Assembly: GCF_002835665.1 (NCBI RefSeq)
Contig: NZ_PIZV01000029.1
Coordinates: 1 to 59,430 of the forward strand
Direction: 5' to 3'
Length of the DNA: 59,430 bases
From: Chryseobacterium sp. PMSZPI
GTDB taxonomy: Bacteria > Bacteroidota > Bacteroidia > Flavobacteriales > Weeksellaceae
A program made the position numbers and the translations under genes. The notes under the pieces were generated by a model that had not been told where the DNA came from, made no database searches, and worked only from the letters and a program-made list of their open reading frames with translations. This document shows, one piece after another, positions 1 to 9,785 of this stretch. The first letter of the stretch is position 1, and each line of letters begins with the position of its first letter.

Positions 1-934
1 TTGTTGCTCCACTAGGATCGTGAAGTTCTACCCCGATATTGAAAGATCCTCCTTCCAAAAATACGGCAGAATCATAACTATGGTCATTATAATCGGCAAT
101 GACCATTTTAAAATGGTATTCCTGACCGGGAATTACCGTAGCAGTTGCTGTAAGAGGAACGGTTCTTCCATTGAAGTTCGTTTCAATATTGTTGGTATTA
201 TATCCTGCAAAATACTGTTCGTTCACAGCAGGACAGCCAAATGCTCCGGGAATTAACGGGTGTATATTCGTAATACTTACAGGGCCCGCTCCTGCAGGAA
301 GTACAGCCATATTGACATAAGGCCCTCCCGAAGTAGGTTTGAGTAGTATTGCAAAAGCATCTGCATAATTACATGGATATGTTGAAGTATATTCCATGGA
401 CGCCAGGATATAATTAAATTTGATCTGAGAAGTTGTGGGTATAAAATCAAATTCTAACAGTACCGCATCATTCAAATTACTTGGAGAAACTCCGGTGGCT
501 TGCGCCAAGTCATTATCAGACCCTCCTCCATTAACGTCACTAAGGTCACTCTCAAAACTATTTCCTGCTTTATAAGCATATCCTGTGGAAAGAAGAATAC
601 CGTCTTTAAAAGGGAAATTGGTGGTTGCTTTATGAAAATATCCCCATGATCTGTCAGGATCATTTACAGCATGATTGGGTGTAATTTTTACATTGGTCAC
701 ACTAGGGGCCACACAAGTATTGGTTCCTGATGAGATCAAAACATCTTTCACTAATTGATCTATAGAGAAACTCGATTCCGGATATGTTGGAGTATTTACA
801 TCCACAAAAGCTCCTGCTCTTCTTGAAGCATCAGTACTTTTTCTTATAGTAGATTTTCTGGGCTGAAGGGTTTGGGATTGTAAAAAAGTCGAGATTACTA
901 AAAAAAATAAATAAAGCGGTAGGCATCTTCTCAT
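1..934 (-). CDS. T9SS type B surface protein, choice-of-anchor L domain (partial)
   Basis: Secreted protein whose 3' part lies beyond the window; 311 codons are visible. The start ATG at 934 gives MRRCLPLYLFFLVISTFLQSQ, a signal peptide. The remainder matches the choice-of-anchor L domain of the three complete paralogs that follow: QLVKDVLISSG, then GYFHKATTNFPFKDG, LEFDFIPTTSQIKFNYI and DSAVFLEGGSFNIGVEL. By analogy the missing C-terminus should carry Ig-like modules and a type B sorting domain for export by T9SS and attachment outside the outer membrane; that is inference. The nearest relative in the window is the gene at 1161-3521, which shares long stretches even at DNA level. Substrate or partner unknown. 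Confidence 0.85.
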   Translation of the reverse strand, partial: MRRCLPLYLFFLVISTFLQSQTLQPRKSTIRKSTDASRRAGAFVDVNTPTYPESSFSIDQLVKDVLISSGTNTCVAPSVTNVKITPNHAVNDPDRSWGYFHKATTNFPFKDGILLSTGYAYKAGNSFESDLSDVNGGGSDNDLAQATGVSPSNLNDAVLLEFDFIPTTSQIKFNYILASMEYTSTYPCNYADAFAILLKPTSGGPYVNMAVLPAGAGPVSITNIHPLIPGAFGCPAVNEQYFAGYNTNNIETNFNGRTVPLTATATVIPGQEYHFKMVIADYNDHSYDSAVFLEGGSFNIGVELHDPSGAT

Positions 935-950
935 AATACTTTTGTTTCAA

Positions 951-958
951 CAAATTTA
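951..958 (-). promoter_or_regulatory. -7 promoter box TAnnTTTG
   Basis: On the minus strand this reads TAAATTTG, an exact match to the Bacteroidetes -7 consensus. It lies 16 bases before the ATG at 934. No clear TTTG -33 element is seen upstream. The same box at the same distance precedes the three paralogs. Confidence 0.5.
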
Positions 959-1105
959 ATTTTTTTTTAAATATATCGCATACATATTTCACTTTTTTAC
1001 AATAAAAAGATAAAATTATGAATCCATTTTGCAAAAACACTTTTGAATTTTATTTTTTCCCAATAAAGAATCAGATAGTAAAGTAAAGAGAAAGTAGCCC
1101 TACAC

Positions 1106-1142
1106 ATAAAAAGCCTTTCAAATGACTTTGAAAGGCTTTTAT
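1106..1142 (-). terminator. Rho-independent terminator
   Basis: Long perfect stem built from AAAGCCTTTCAAA and its complement around a 4-base loop. On the minus strand it is followed by a T run. It sits just below the stop at 1161 and separates this gene from the next paralog. Confidence 0.85.
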
Positions 1143-1160
1143 AAGTACATAAAGATATGT

Positions 1161-3521
1161 TTAATTTCTATTTTTCAACATAATCCATCCGGACCAGTTT
1201 ATTTGTGCTTTTGATTTAGGATATTCGAAATTAAACTTATACCAATAGGTTGCCGTAGGTAATTTCTTTCCTTCTACTGTTCCATTCCATACAGGAGTAT
1301 CTTTAGAAAATCTAAATACCTCAACACCATATCTGTCGTAGATGGAACCGGTAAAATTTTGAAAACGACCAAATGATTTAAGATCTAGTGTATCATTAAT
1401 ACCATCTTCATTAGGTGTTATGATATTATTGATGAGGAATGTGAAAAAGTCTATAGTTCCCACACAATGAGTCCCTACTCTCCTTACTAAAATAGTATAA
1501 TTGGTATTATCTAAAAGTCCTGAAAACACATTAGATTGTTGCCATGAAACTCCATTATCAATAGAATATTCCAAACTGCTTGGCATATTATTCATTGGAG
1601 GGTTTTCTGCAGTTACAGTTAGTGATTTTTTAACACCATCATAATTCATAGCCGTAAAGAAAGGAGTGGCAGCTCCCATTACTTTAACTTTAAAGGTTTT
1701 TTTACATAAACCATTATCAATTTCAACAGTATAAATTCCCCATTGATCTACATTTATTTTCTGTGTAGTAGCTCCGGTGTTCCAGATGTATTTATAATTA
1801 GGTCCCGCTCCGGCATCCAATGTTACACGATCACCAAGACACATTTCAATATCCGTTAAAGGAGAAGTAATCTCAGGAATGACTTCCACAGTCACACTGG
1901 CAGGATTCAGAGACTTACATCCTTTCGCTCCAATAGCATATACTGTAAATGTTGTTGTTTGAAACAAAGTAACGGTCTGCGTATTCCCTGTACCCGGAAA
2001 ATTACTCCACAAATAGGTTGTTCCTCCTTCCGCAGTCAGAGTAACCGTTTCTCCGGGACAGACTTTAACTCTGGAAGACTTTAATCCGGCTTTAGGAGTT
2101 TCTTCTTTTAATAATTTTAATTCAACCAACTTACTACAGAAACCACCATTTGATACGACCACATACAAAATTTGCCCATTGTTACCGTTGTAGTTTAATA
2201 TATTTTGGATGTTATTATTATTTTGAGCTGTAGCATCTGCCTGATTTTCATAAAATTTAAATATTGCCCCCGGTGTTGTACTAATTGAAGGTATAATTGT
2301 ACTTAAATCAAAAGTAGTAATATCGGGAGTAGCACAGAGAAGTAAAGTTGCGTTTTGCGCTTGTGGAGTCGTACCTCCGTTAATCTTTATTGAAGCCTTA
2401 CCGGGGCAAGGATTTCCGGGAACACTTACTTCAATGCTATATGTTCCCGGCTGTACAGCCGTAATGGTATTGGTAGTTGCCCCAGGAATAGGAGTTCCAT
2501 TATAGAACCATTGATATAATAAATTAGCACCGCTCACAGAAGCTGTAATCACCTGAGGCACATTATCGCATACATTAATTTCAGCAGGTAATGCGGTACC
2601 ACTAGGATTCAGAAGTTCAACTCCAATATTAAAAGAACCGCCTTCCAAAAATACAGCAGAATCATAGAGTCTGTCATTATAGTCTGCAACAACCATTTTA
2701 AAGTGGTATTCCTGTCCAGGAGTCACTGTAGCAGTCGCTGTAAGAGGAACAGTCCTTCCATTAAAATTGGTTACAATATTGGGTTGAGGATTATATCCTC
2801 CAAAATACTGTTCATTAACGGCCCCACACCCAAGAGCTGCCGGATGAATATTGGTAATACTTACCGGTCCTGCCCCATTCGGAAGAATAGCCATATTGGT
2901 ATAAGCTCCACCTGACGTAGGCTTAAGCAAAATAGCAAAAGCATCAGCATAACTGCACTCAAAACTTTTGTTATATTCTTCGGACGCCAAAATGTAATTA
3001 AATTTAATTTGTGAGGTAGTAGGTATAAAATCAAATTCTAACAACACAGCATCATTCAGCTTATTAGCAGCTACTCCCACTGCTTGTGCCAGATCAGGGT
3101 CCGAACCTCCTCCATTAGTATCGCTAAGGGTTGAGCTTTCAAGGTTGTTTCCTGCTTTTCTTGCGATTCCTGTAGACAACACAACACCATCCTTAAAAGG
3201 AAAATTAGTAGTCCCTTTATGAAAATACCCCCAGGCCCTATCCGTATTGCTTACACCCTGATTAGGTGTAATCTTTACATTCGTTATACTCGGAGCTACA
3301 CAAGTATTGGTTCCCGATGATATCAAAACATCTTTTACCAATTTGTCTATCGTAAAACCCGATGGTGTATATCCCGGGGCATTTACGTCTATAAAAGCTC
3401 CTGCTCTTCTGGATATCCCGGCCGGATTTTCGTTAACAGATTTCCTGGATTGAGGATTTTGTGAAAATAAAAATGAGGATATGACAGAAAAAAATAAATA
3501 AAATAGTAGTTTCTTTTTCAT
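1161..3521 (-). CDS. T9SS type B sorting domain protein with choice-of-anchor L domain
   Basis: A 786-residue secreted surface protein. I start it at the ATG at 3521 because MKKKLLFYLFFSVISSFLFS is a proper signal peptide; the frame stays open upstream for 27 codons that look non-coding. Order of parts: signal peptide; choice-of-anchor L domain (about 50-310); an Ig/PKD-like module (about 325-385); a linker module; a second Ig-like module with CPGETVTLTAEGG; a module with CLGDRVTLDAGAG; and a C-terminal type B (gliding-associated) sorting domain starting near NIITPNEDGINDTLD and ending in WSGWIMLKNRN. Such proteins cross the outer membrane through T9SS. An adhesin-like role is plausible but unproven. 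Flanked by paralogs on both sides. Confidence 0.92.
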   Translation of the reverse strand: MKKKLLFYLFFSVISSFLFSQNPQSRKSVNENPAGISRRAGAFIDVNAPGYTPSGFTIDKLVKDVLISSGTNTCVAPSITNVKITPNQGVSNTDRAWGYFHKGTTNFPFKDGVVLSTGIARKAGNNLESSTLSDTNGGGSDPDLAQAVGVAANKLNDAVLLEFDFIPTTSQIKFNYILASEEYNKSFECSYADAFAILLKPTSGGAYTNMAILPNGAGPVSITNIHPAALGCGAVNEQYFGGYNPQPNIVTNFNGRTVPLTATATVTPGQEYHFKMVVADYNDRLYDSAVFLEGGSFNIGVELLNPSGTALPAEINVCDNVPQVITASVSGANLLYQWFYNGTPIPGATTNTITAVQPGTYSIEVSVPGNPCPGKASIKINGGTTPQAQNATLLLCATPDITTFDLSTIIPSISTTPGAIFKFYENQADATAQNNNNIQNILNYNGNNGQILYVVVSNGGFCSKLVELKLLKEETPKAGLKSSRVKVCPGETVTLTAEGGTTYLWSNFPGTGNTQTVTLFQTTTFTVYAIGAKGCKSLNPASVTVEVIPEITSPLTDIEMCLGDRVTLDAGAGPNYKYIWNTGATTQKINVDQWGIYTVEIDNGLCKKTFKVKVMGAATPFFTAMNYDGVKKSLTVTAENPPMNNMPSSLEYSIDNGVSWQQSNVFSGLLDNTNYTILVRRVGTHCVGTIDFFTFLINNIITPNEDGINDTLDLKSFGRFQNFTGSIYDRYGVEVFRFSKDTPVWNGTVEGKKLPTATYWYKFNFEYPKSKAQINWSGWIMLKNRN

Positions 3522-3538
3522 AATAAGTGGGGTTTTAA

Positions 3539-3546
3539 CAAACTTA
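3539..3546 (-). promoter_or_regulatory. -7 promoter box TAnnTTTG
   Basis: Minus-strand TAAGTTTG, an exact consensus match, 17 bases before the ATG at 3521. The position supports the shorter start chosen for that gene. Confidence 0.5.
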
Positions 3547-3597
3547 TTATATCCACCACTAAAATCATAGAAATAACTCTCGTTTTGTACTAAAAAC

Positions 3598-3628
3598 CAC
3601 AAAATCTTTCAGAAATGAAAGATTTTGT
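3598..3628 (-). terminator. Hairpin terminator
   Basis: Perfect 11-base arms AAAATCTTTCA and TGAAAGATTTT around GAAA, just below the stop at 3655. The following minus-strand sequence is T-rich (TTTTGTGGTTTTT) rather than a clean T tract, so efficiency is uncertain. Confidence 0.6.
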
Positions 3629-3654
3629 TAATTATTTTCTTTTTTTAAATGTAT

Positions 3655-6600
3655 TTAATTTCTATTTTTTAACAGTATCCAACCTGAACGCTGCTCAAGC
3701 TTCTTACTAGCAGGATTTTCCCATTGTACTCTGTACCAATAAGTAGCGGTAGGAAGGTTAATACCTTTTAAAGAACCTCTCCAGATAACATCATTTTTCG
3801 TTGCTTTGAAAACCTCAGCTCCATATCGATCAAAAATAGAAGCTGCAAAATCTTTATAATTACTAATTCCGGTAAAGTCTATGGTATCATTTACCCCATC
3901 CATATTAGGAGTAATTACATTGCTGATCACCAATGTAAAGTAATCTAACGAAGTTCCACATTTTGCATCTTTAACCCTCACCATCAAATGATAAGTAGTA
4001 TTATTCAAAACACCATAGAATATGTTGGACGATTGCCAGGTTACTCCACCATCTATAGAATATTCCAGGGTTCCTCCTGTCGGGTTACTCGCAGTAAGGG
4101 TAAGAATATGATTATCAAATACAACATTAATAAATTGAGGTAAATCCGGATTGATCAATTGTGCTGAAAAAGTTTTAGAACATGTCCCGTTACTAATGGT
4201 TACTGTATAAGTTCCCGCAGTATTTACTGTTATGGTCTGGGTTGTTGCTCCTGTACTCCATAAATATGAGTAATTAGTTCCGGCACCAGCATCCAAAATA
4301 GCGCTATCCCCGGCACAGGCATATACATCCGTTAATGTAGAAACAATGGCAGGAACTACTTCAATGGTAACTTTAGCCGGATTTTCAGAACTACATCCAT
4401 TTCCTCCTAATGCATATACAGAATATTCTGTTGTTATTGTAGGGGTAACTACCTGAGTATTTCCATTTCCGGTAAGACCTATCCAATTATAAGTAACACC
4501 TCCTGATGCTGTCAATGTCACAGATTCTCCGGCACAAATTTTCAATTTAGAAGCCACTAAGCCGGCTATTGGAGGACCTACCTGTACAGTAACGCTTGCC
4601 GGTGTTGTAGAAACACATCCATTGGCACCCACTGCAAATACGGTATACACTGTTGTATTGGTAGGAGAAACCACTTGAGTATTTCCATTTCCGGTAAGAC
4701 CATTCCCCCAATTATAAGTAACACCTCCCGATGCTGTCAATGTTACAGATTCACCTACGCATATACGAGGCTGCGATGATACAACAGCAGCAACCGGCGC
4801 AACTTTATCTTCAGTAACAGTAACAGTAGTTGTAAAAGTACAGCTTAAATTACCGGGTTGAGATACATTGGTAACGGTTAATGTATATAATCCTCCAGCA
4901 CTTACTACAGGAGTTAATGTATTAGCTCCTGATACTATCGTTCCGCCAGTCCAGGCTATAGTAGATCCGGCAGGTACTACGGAGGCTGTAGCATTCAGGG
5001 TAATTTGAGGAGTTGTACAGGTAATGGTTTGAGGAGGAGCAATTGTTAGTGTAGTTTCAGCCGTTCTTAACAATTGTAAGGAAACCACATAGCTACAACC
5101 TCCATTACTTACAAGAACATAAATTGTTTGATTTCCCGGTGGCGAATATGCTGTAGGATTAGCAATAAAATTACCATTTGCAGCATTAGCATCTGCCTGA
5201 TTGACATAATATGTAAAAGTGACTCCTGTAGCCGTAGTAATTTGGCTTTGAGCATCAGTAAGGTTGTACGTTAACCCGGGTTGATAACATCTATGTAGTA
5301 CCGCGTTTTGTGCTGTAAACGGTTGAGATACTTCTATTGTTATTGAAGCAGGATTTTGGGACACACATCCATTCGCTCCTACGGCCGTCACGGTATAAGT
5401 TGTATTGGTGGTTGGAGATACTGTTTGTGTATTTCCGGTTCCCGGAAGCCCCGTCCAATTATAAGAAGCGCCTCCCGAAGCTGTTAACGTCACAGATTCC
5501 CCACTACAGATTTTAATCTTACTGGCTGTAAGTGTTGTTGTTGGCGGAGCACTATCCCCTGTTACCGTCACTGTACCTACAGTAGTACAATTAAGGTTTC
5601 CAGGCTGATAAGCCTTTGTTATTGTTAATGTATAAGTTCCCGGAGCATTGATAACAGGATTTAAGGTAGTTCCTCCTGAAACAATATTTCCTCCTGTCGT
5701 AGTCCAGTTAAATGTCGCTCCCGTTGGATAAACAGAAGCTGAAGCATCTAAAGTAATTTGTGAATTAGTACAGGTTAATGGCACAGGTGGCACAATAGAA
5801 ACGGTCATCTGTGGAGCCTTCACCAATTGAAGTTCAGCTACTTTGGAACAAAAGCCATTTTTAACCAGAACATATACGGTTTGCCCTCCGGCACTTGGAT
5901 ACGCTATAGGGGTTGGAATTGTATTTCCATTTCCAGCATTAGCATCTGCCAGTGAGGCATAGTATGAAAACGTAGCTCCCGGTGTTGTACTGATCGACGC
6001 TTCCGCTGACGTTAAATTAAATATTGCATTTCCAGCTACGTAACAAGCCGTCAGGGTTGCATTTTGCACTGTAGGAGATGTTCCTCCAACAACAGTAATT
6101 GTTGCCTCCCCCGGACATGTATTTCCGGCCACATAGACTTTAACAGAATATACCCCAGGTTGCGTTGCTGTATAACTTGCATTCGTTGCTCCCGGAATTA
6201 TGTTATTATTGAGATACCATTGATAGGTTATATTAGTTCCCTGAACTGAAGCCGTAAACGTTTGCGGAGTATTGTCGCACATATTTACAGAAGCAGGCAG
6301 TTGTACTCCTGCGGGATCAAGAATTTTCACTCCGATATCAAATGACCCTGCTTCCAAAAATACTGCTGAATCATAGTTTGGATCCTGATAATCCGCCAAT
6401 ACCATTTTGAAATGGTAAGTTTGCCCCGGAACAACAGTGGCTTTTGCCGTTAAGGGAACAGTACGTCCGTCAAAATTAGTTTCAATTTGAGGGTTATTAA
6501 ATCCTGCAAAATAAGTTTCATTTTTAGGACCGCAACCGGTAGAACCCGGAATTGCAGGGTGGATATTAGTTACACTTACAGGTCCTGCTGCCCCCGGAAG

Positions 6601-7236
6601 TACAGCTAAGTTACTATAAGTAGGATCCCCTACTTTTTTTAATAATAAAGCAAAACCATCCGTAATAGAACATGGGAAAGTTTGCTGATATTCTTTAGAT
6701 GCAAATAAGTATCTGAATGTTATTTCTGTAGATGCAGCTACAAAATCAAACTCTATATATGTCGCATTTCGTAATTTATCATTAGGGATTCCCAATGCAG
6801 TTGCCAAATCTGTATCACCTCCCGAACCTATATCATCACTTAAACTGGCATTAAAGGAATTTCCTGCTTTATAAGCAAATCCGGTTGAAAGAACAATTCC
6901 TTTATTGAATGGAAAATTGGTTGTTGCTTTATTAAAGTATCCCCAGCTTCTATTCTGATTACTGGCTGGTAGATTAGGAAAAACGGTTACATTACTTACA
7001 TTGGTGTTAGCGCACGTTCCTCCTGATATAAGAACATCTTTTACCAATTGAGAAATCGCATAGCCGGACTCAGGATAACTTGGTGCATTGACATCGATAA
7101 AGGCTCCCGCTCTTTTGGAAACAGCACTGGGGGTTTTAGCCACTTCAACTCTGTCTCTGTTCTGAGAGAGAGCAAAGTTTCCGATGAAAGCAAAAAATAA
7201 GATTAAAAATAAATTTCCTTTCCTCCTATTTAACAT
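3655..7236 (-). CDS. Large T9SS type B surface protein with expanded Ig-like repeats
   Basis: The longest member of the tandem family, 1193 residues. Signal peptide (MLNRRKGNLFLILFFAFIGN, cut near ALSQ); choice-of-anchor L domain (about 45-310); first Ig/PKD module (about 320-385). Then comes a unit of roughly 250 residues present twice (about 392-640 and 644-890), each beginning NATLTAC or NAVLHRC and ending in a module with GESVTLTASGG. A third GESVTLTASGG module follows at a 74-residue period. The protein ends with an ACAGDSAILDAGAG module and a type B sorting domain (NVITPNMDGVNDTIDF to RSGWILLKNRN). The two flanking complete paralogs carry one GESVTLTASGG-type module each, so this copy has grown by internal duplication. 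T9SS export is expected; the ligand is unknown. Confidence 0.93.
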   Translation of the reverse strand: MLNRRKGNLFLILFFAFIGNFALSQNRDRVEVAKTPSAVSKRAGAFIDVNAPSYPESGYAISQLVKDVLISGGTCANTNVSNVTVFPNLPASNQNRSWGYFNKATTNFPFNKGIVLSTGFAYKAGNSFNASLSDDIGSGGDTDLATALGIPNDKLRNATYIEFDFVAASTEITFRYLFASKEYQQTFPCSITDGFALLLKKVGDPTYSNLAVLPGAAGPVSVTNIHPAIPGSTGCGPKNETYFAGFNNPQIETNFDGRTVPLTAKATVVPGQTYHFKMVLADYQDPNYDSAVFLEAGSFDIGVKILDPAGVQLPASVNMCDNTPQTFTASVQGTNITYQWYLNNNIIPGATNASYTATQPGVYSVKVYVAGNTCPGEATITVVGGTSPTVQNATLTACYVAGNAIFNLTSAEASISTTPGATFSYYASLADANAGNGNTIPTPIAYPSAGGQTVYVLVKNGFCSKVAELQLVKAPQMTVSIVPPVPLTCTNSQITLDASASVYPTGATFNWTTTGGNIVSGGTTLNPVINAPGTYTLTITKAYQPGNLNCTTVGTVTVTGDSAPPTTTLTASKIKICSGESVTLTASGGASYNWTGLPGTGNTQTVSPTTNTTYTVTAVGANGCVSQNPASITIEVSQPFTAQNAVLHRCYQPGLTYNLTDAQSQITTATGVTFTYYVNQADANAANGNFIANPTAYSPPGNQTIYVLVSNGGCSYVVSLQLLRTAETTLTIAPPQTITCTTPQITLNATASVVPAGSTIAWTGGTIVSGANTLTPVVSAGGLYTLTVTNVSQPGNLSCTFTTTVTVTEDKVAPVAAVVSSQPRICVGESVTLTASGGVTYNWGNGLTGNGNTQVVSPTNTTVYTVFAVGANGCVSTTPASVTVQVGPPIAGLVASKLKICAGESVTLTASGGVTYNWIGLTGNGNTQVVTPTITTEYSVYALGGNGCSSENPAKVTIEVVPAIVSTLTDVYACAGDSAILDAGAGTNYSYLWSTGATTQTITVNTAGTYTVTISNGTCSKTFSAQLINPDLPQFINVVFDNHILTLTASNPTGGTLEYSIDGGVTWQSSNIFYGVLNNTTYHLMVRVKDAKCGTSLDYFTLVISNVITPNMDGVNDTIDFTGISNYKDFAASIFDRYGAEVFKATKNDVIWRGSLKGINLPTATYWYRVQWENPASKKLEQRSGWILLKNRN
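4380..4830 (-). repeat. 222-bp tandem repeat coding for Ig-like modules
   Basis: Two adjacent units with the same phrase at 4454 and 4676 (TGAGTATTTCCATTTCCGG on the plus strand) are near-identical over about 80 bases; the period is 222 bp or 74 residues. A more diverged third unit lies near 5400-5520. Confidence 0.75.
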
Positions 7237-7253
7237 TTTTATATCATTTTAAA

Positions 7254-7261
7254 CAAAAATA
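7254..7261 (-). promoter_or_regulatory. -7 promoter box TAnnTTTG
   Basis: Minus-strand TATTTTTG, an exact consensus match, 17 bases before the ATG at 7236. Confidence 0.45.
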
Positions 7262-7360
7262 CTATTTTTTTTGATTGAATTTCAGTTTAACATAATTTAC
7301 ATTATCACTAATTCAATTTTATTTATCATAGAATATCAACTTTATTTATTTTAATATGAT

Positions 7361-7390
7361 AAAAAAAGACTGACAAAATAGTCAGTCTTT
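7361..7390 (-). terminator. Rho-independent terminator
   Basis: Perfect 10-base arms AAAGACTGAC and GTCAGTCTTT with a 6-base loop, followed on the minus strand by seven T. Lies 18 bases past the stop at 7409. Confidence 0.88.
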
Positions 7391-7408
7391 CAATTATCAT
7401 TCTAAAAT

Positions 7409-9769
7409 TTACTCCATATTTTTAAGCAATATCCAACCTGTTTTCACTGTGAGTTGCTTGCTTGCCGGATCTTCAAAGGTCACTTGGTACCAGTAAGAAG
7501 ATGTAGGCAATTTCTTACCTTGGAAATATCCATCCCAATACGGTCTGATTTTTTCTGCTTTAAATACTTCTTTTCCGTAACGGTCATATATAATTCCACT
7601 AAAGTCTTTATAATCACTTATTCCTCTAAAATCAATAATATCATTAATATTATCTCCATTCGGAGTAATCACGTTTTTCATTACAAAAGTAAAGAACTCA
7701 AGGAATCCTACACAACTTGTATATTTAACCCGTACACGAATGGAAATGAGTTTATTTTTGGGAACATTTCCAAACACATTGGAAGATTGCCAAGTAACAC
7801 CATTATCTATTGAATATTCAAGAATACCATTACTAGGATTGCTCGCTGTAATAATCATAGTTCCGTTATCATTATAGTCAACTTTTGTAATTTCAGGAAT
7901 AACAGCTTTAATCACCTGTGTTTTAAATATATCAGAGCATACCCCGTTACTAATTTTCACGGTATATACTCCCGGAGTTCCCACCGTAATAGCCTGTGTT
8001 GTTTCACCTGTACTCCATTCATACGTATATCCCGGCCCTGCGCCTGCATCTAAAAGAATTTTATCTCCTTCACAAATATGACCTCCCTTCAAATTGGAAA
8101 CAATAGCAGGTACAACTTCGACAGTAACAGTCGCCGGCTTCAGAGATTTACACCCTTGCGCTCCGATAGCATATACTGTATAGGTTGTTGTTTGAGTAGG
8201 ACTTACTGTTCTTACAGGATTTGTAGTTGAATTATTAAGCCATTCATACGTCACCCCTCCTGAAGCAGTTAAGACTACCGATTCCCCCACACAGATCTTT
8301 AGCTTTGTGGCATTCAATACAGCAACCGGTGTTTCTTCTTTTCTTAAAGTTAAAGTGGCAATTTTACTACAAAATGCACCGTTGGAAACAAGTACGTATA
8401 GAATCTGTCCGTCAGTTCCGTTATAATTGGTTACATTGGTAATGTTATTATTATTTTGAGCCTGCGCATCAGCTTGGGTCGTATAAAAACGAAATACGGC
8501 ACCAGGTGTTGTACTGATTAAAGGCTTCGCATCATTCAGATTAAAAGTACTCTGAGTAGGTGTTGAACAAAGTTTCAAAGTAGCATCTTTGACGGTAGGC
8601 GTTGTACCACCGATAACGGTTATTGTTGCTTCACCCGGACAGTTATTTCCCGGAACAGAAACTTTCACTTGATAAACTCCCGGAGCAGTTGCCACGTAAG
8701 TTCCCGATGTTGCACCATTGATAGGGACTCCGTTGAGATACCATTGATATGTCATTCCCGGAATAGCAGCTACCTGAGCAACTAAAGTTTGAGGCGTGTT
8801 ATCACACATTTTCACTTCACTTGGCAGAGGAACACCATTTCCGTCAACAATTTTAATTCCAATGTCGAAAGACCCCCCTTCGATAAATACAGCAGAGTCA
8901 TAACTATGATCTCGGTAATCCGATAAAACCATTTTAAAATGGTATGCAACTCCTGGTGTTACATCCGCTACTGCCGTTAAAGGAACCGTTCTTCCATCAT
9001 AATTTGTCACAATATTAGGCGAAGAATTATATCCTGCAAAATATTGTTCATTGATGGCGGGGCAGCCAAGTCCTCCAGTAATTAGCGGGTGAATATTTGT
9101 CATTGCAACAGGCCCTGCGTTATTTGGCAAAACAGCAACATTTACATAAGGTCCGCCTGCAACAGGTTTTATCAATAAAGCAAATGCATCCGAATACTGA
9201 CATGGAAAACTTCCTGTATATTCTTCAGAAGCAAAAATATAATTAAATTTCACCTGGTTAGAATTCGGTACAAAATCAAATTCCAGCATTACATTATCGT
9301 TATAATGATCATTAGGATTGGGATTAGGAACCGCAGCCAATAGATCCGGATCATCTATTCCTGATCCCGGTATACTATAACTTGCACTAGATGCCACATT
9401 TCCGGCTTCTCTCGCACGGCCTGTCGTTAAAACAATACCGTCTTTAAAAGGAAAGTTAGTAGTTCCCTTATGAAAATATCCCCAAAAACGATCGGTACTC
9501 GTAACCGGTTGATTGGGAGTTATCGATACATTTGATACGTTAGGGGTAGAACAAGTAGATCCCCCATTGATCAAAATGTCTTTTACAAGCTGCTCCGGCG
9601 TGTAAGTGGAGGGTGTGTAGCCCGTCGCATTTACATCTATAAATACTCCGGCCTTCTTATTCACGGCAGTTACCACATTTTTAGGTGGTTTTCTTTGAGA
9701 AAATAAAGAAGTTGAAACCAACGATAGCACTAAGAGAAAGAGGTAGTTTTTTAATCTATAACACAACAT
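7409..9769 (-). CDS. T9SS type B sorting domain protein with choice-of-anchor L domain
   Basis: A 786-residue secreted protein, the first transcribed of the four paralogs. Signal peptide MLCYRLKNYLFLLVLSLVST, cut near LFSQ; choice-of-anchor L domain (about 40-310) with QLVKDILINGG and NYIFASEEYTGSFPC; Ig/PKD module (about 320-385); linker module; GESVVLTASGG Ig module; CEGDKILLDAGAG module; type B sorting domain from NVITPNGDNINDIIDF to KTGWILLKNME. Same length and architecture as the gene at 1161-3521. No other gene shares its transcription unit: a -7 box precedes it and a strong terminator follows. Function beyond surface localisation cannot be read from sequence. Confidence 0.93.
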   Translation of the reverse strand: MLCYRLKNYLFLLVLSLVSTSLFSQRKPPKNVVTAVNKKAGVFIDVNATGYTPSTYTPEQLVKDILINGGSTCSTPNVSNVSITPNQPVTSTDRFWGYFHKGTTNFPFKDGIVLTTGRAREAGNVASSASYSIPGSGIDDPDLLAAVPNPNPNDHYNDNVMLEFDFVPNSNQVKFNYIFASEEYTGSFPCQYSDAFALLIKPVAGGPYVNVAVLPNNAGPVAMTNIHPLITGGLGCPAINEQYFAGYNSSPNIVTNYDGRTVPLTAVADVTPGVAYHFKMVLSDYRDHSYDSAVFIEGGSFDIGIKIVDGNGVPLPSEVKMCDNTPQTLVAQVAAIPGMTYQWYLNGVPINGATSGTYVATAPGVYQVKVSVPGNNCPGEATITVIGGTTPTVKDATLKLCSTPTQSTFNLNDAKPLISTTPGAVFRFYTTQADAQAQNNNNITNVTNYNGTDGQILYVLVSNGAFCSKIATLTLRKEETPVAVLNATKLKICVGESVVLTASGGVTYEWLNNSTTNPVRTVSPTQTTTYTVYAIGAQGCKSLKPATVTVEVVPAIVSNLKGGHICEGDKILLDAGAGPGYTYEWSTGETTQAITVGTPGVYTVKISNGVCSDIFKTQVIKAVIPEITKVDYNDNGTMIITASNPSNGILEYSIDNGVTWQSSNVFGNVPKNKLISIRVRVKYTSCVGFLEFFTFVMKNVITPNGDNINDIIDFRGISDYKDFSGIIYDRYGKEVFKAEKIRPYWDGYFQGKKLPTSSYWYQVTFEDPASKQLTVKTGWILLKNME

Positions 9770-9785
9770 TTTAATTTCATTTGCC

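Noticed and set aside
1161..9769. Phase-variable homopolymer tracts controlling the type B genes
   Set aside because: No long G or C run is present; the A/T runs upstream are usual for this genome.
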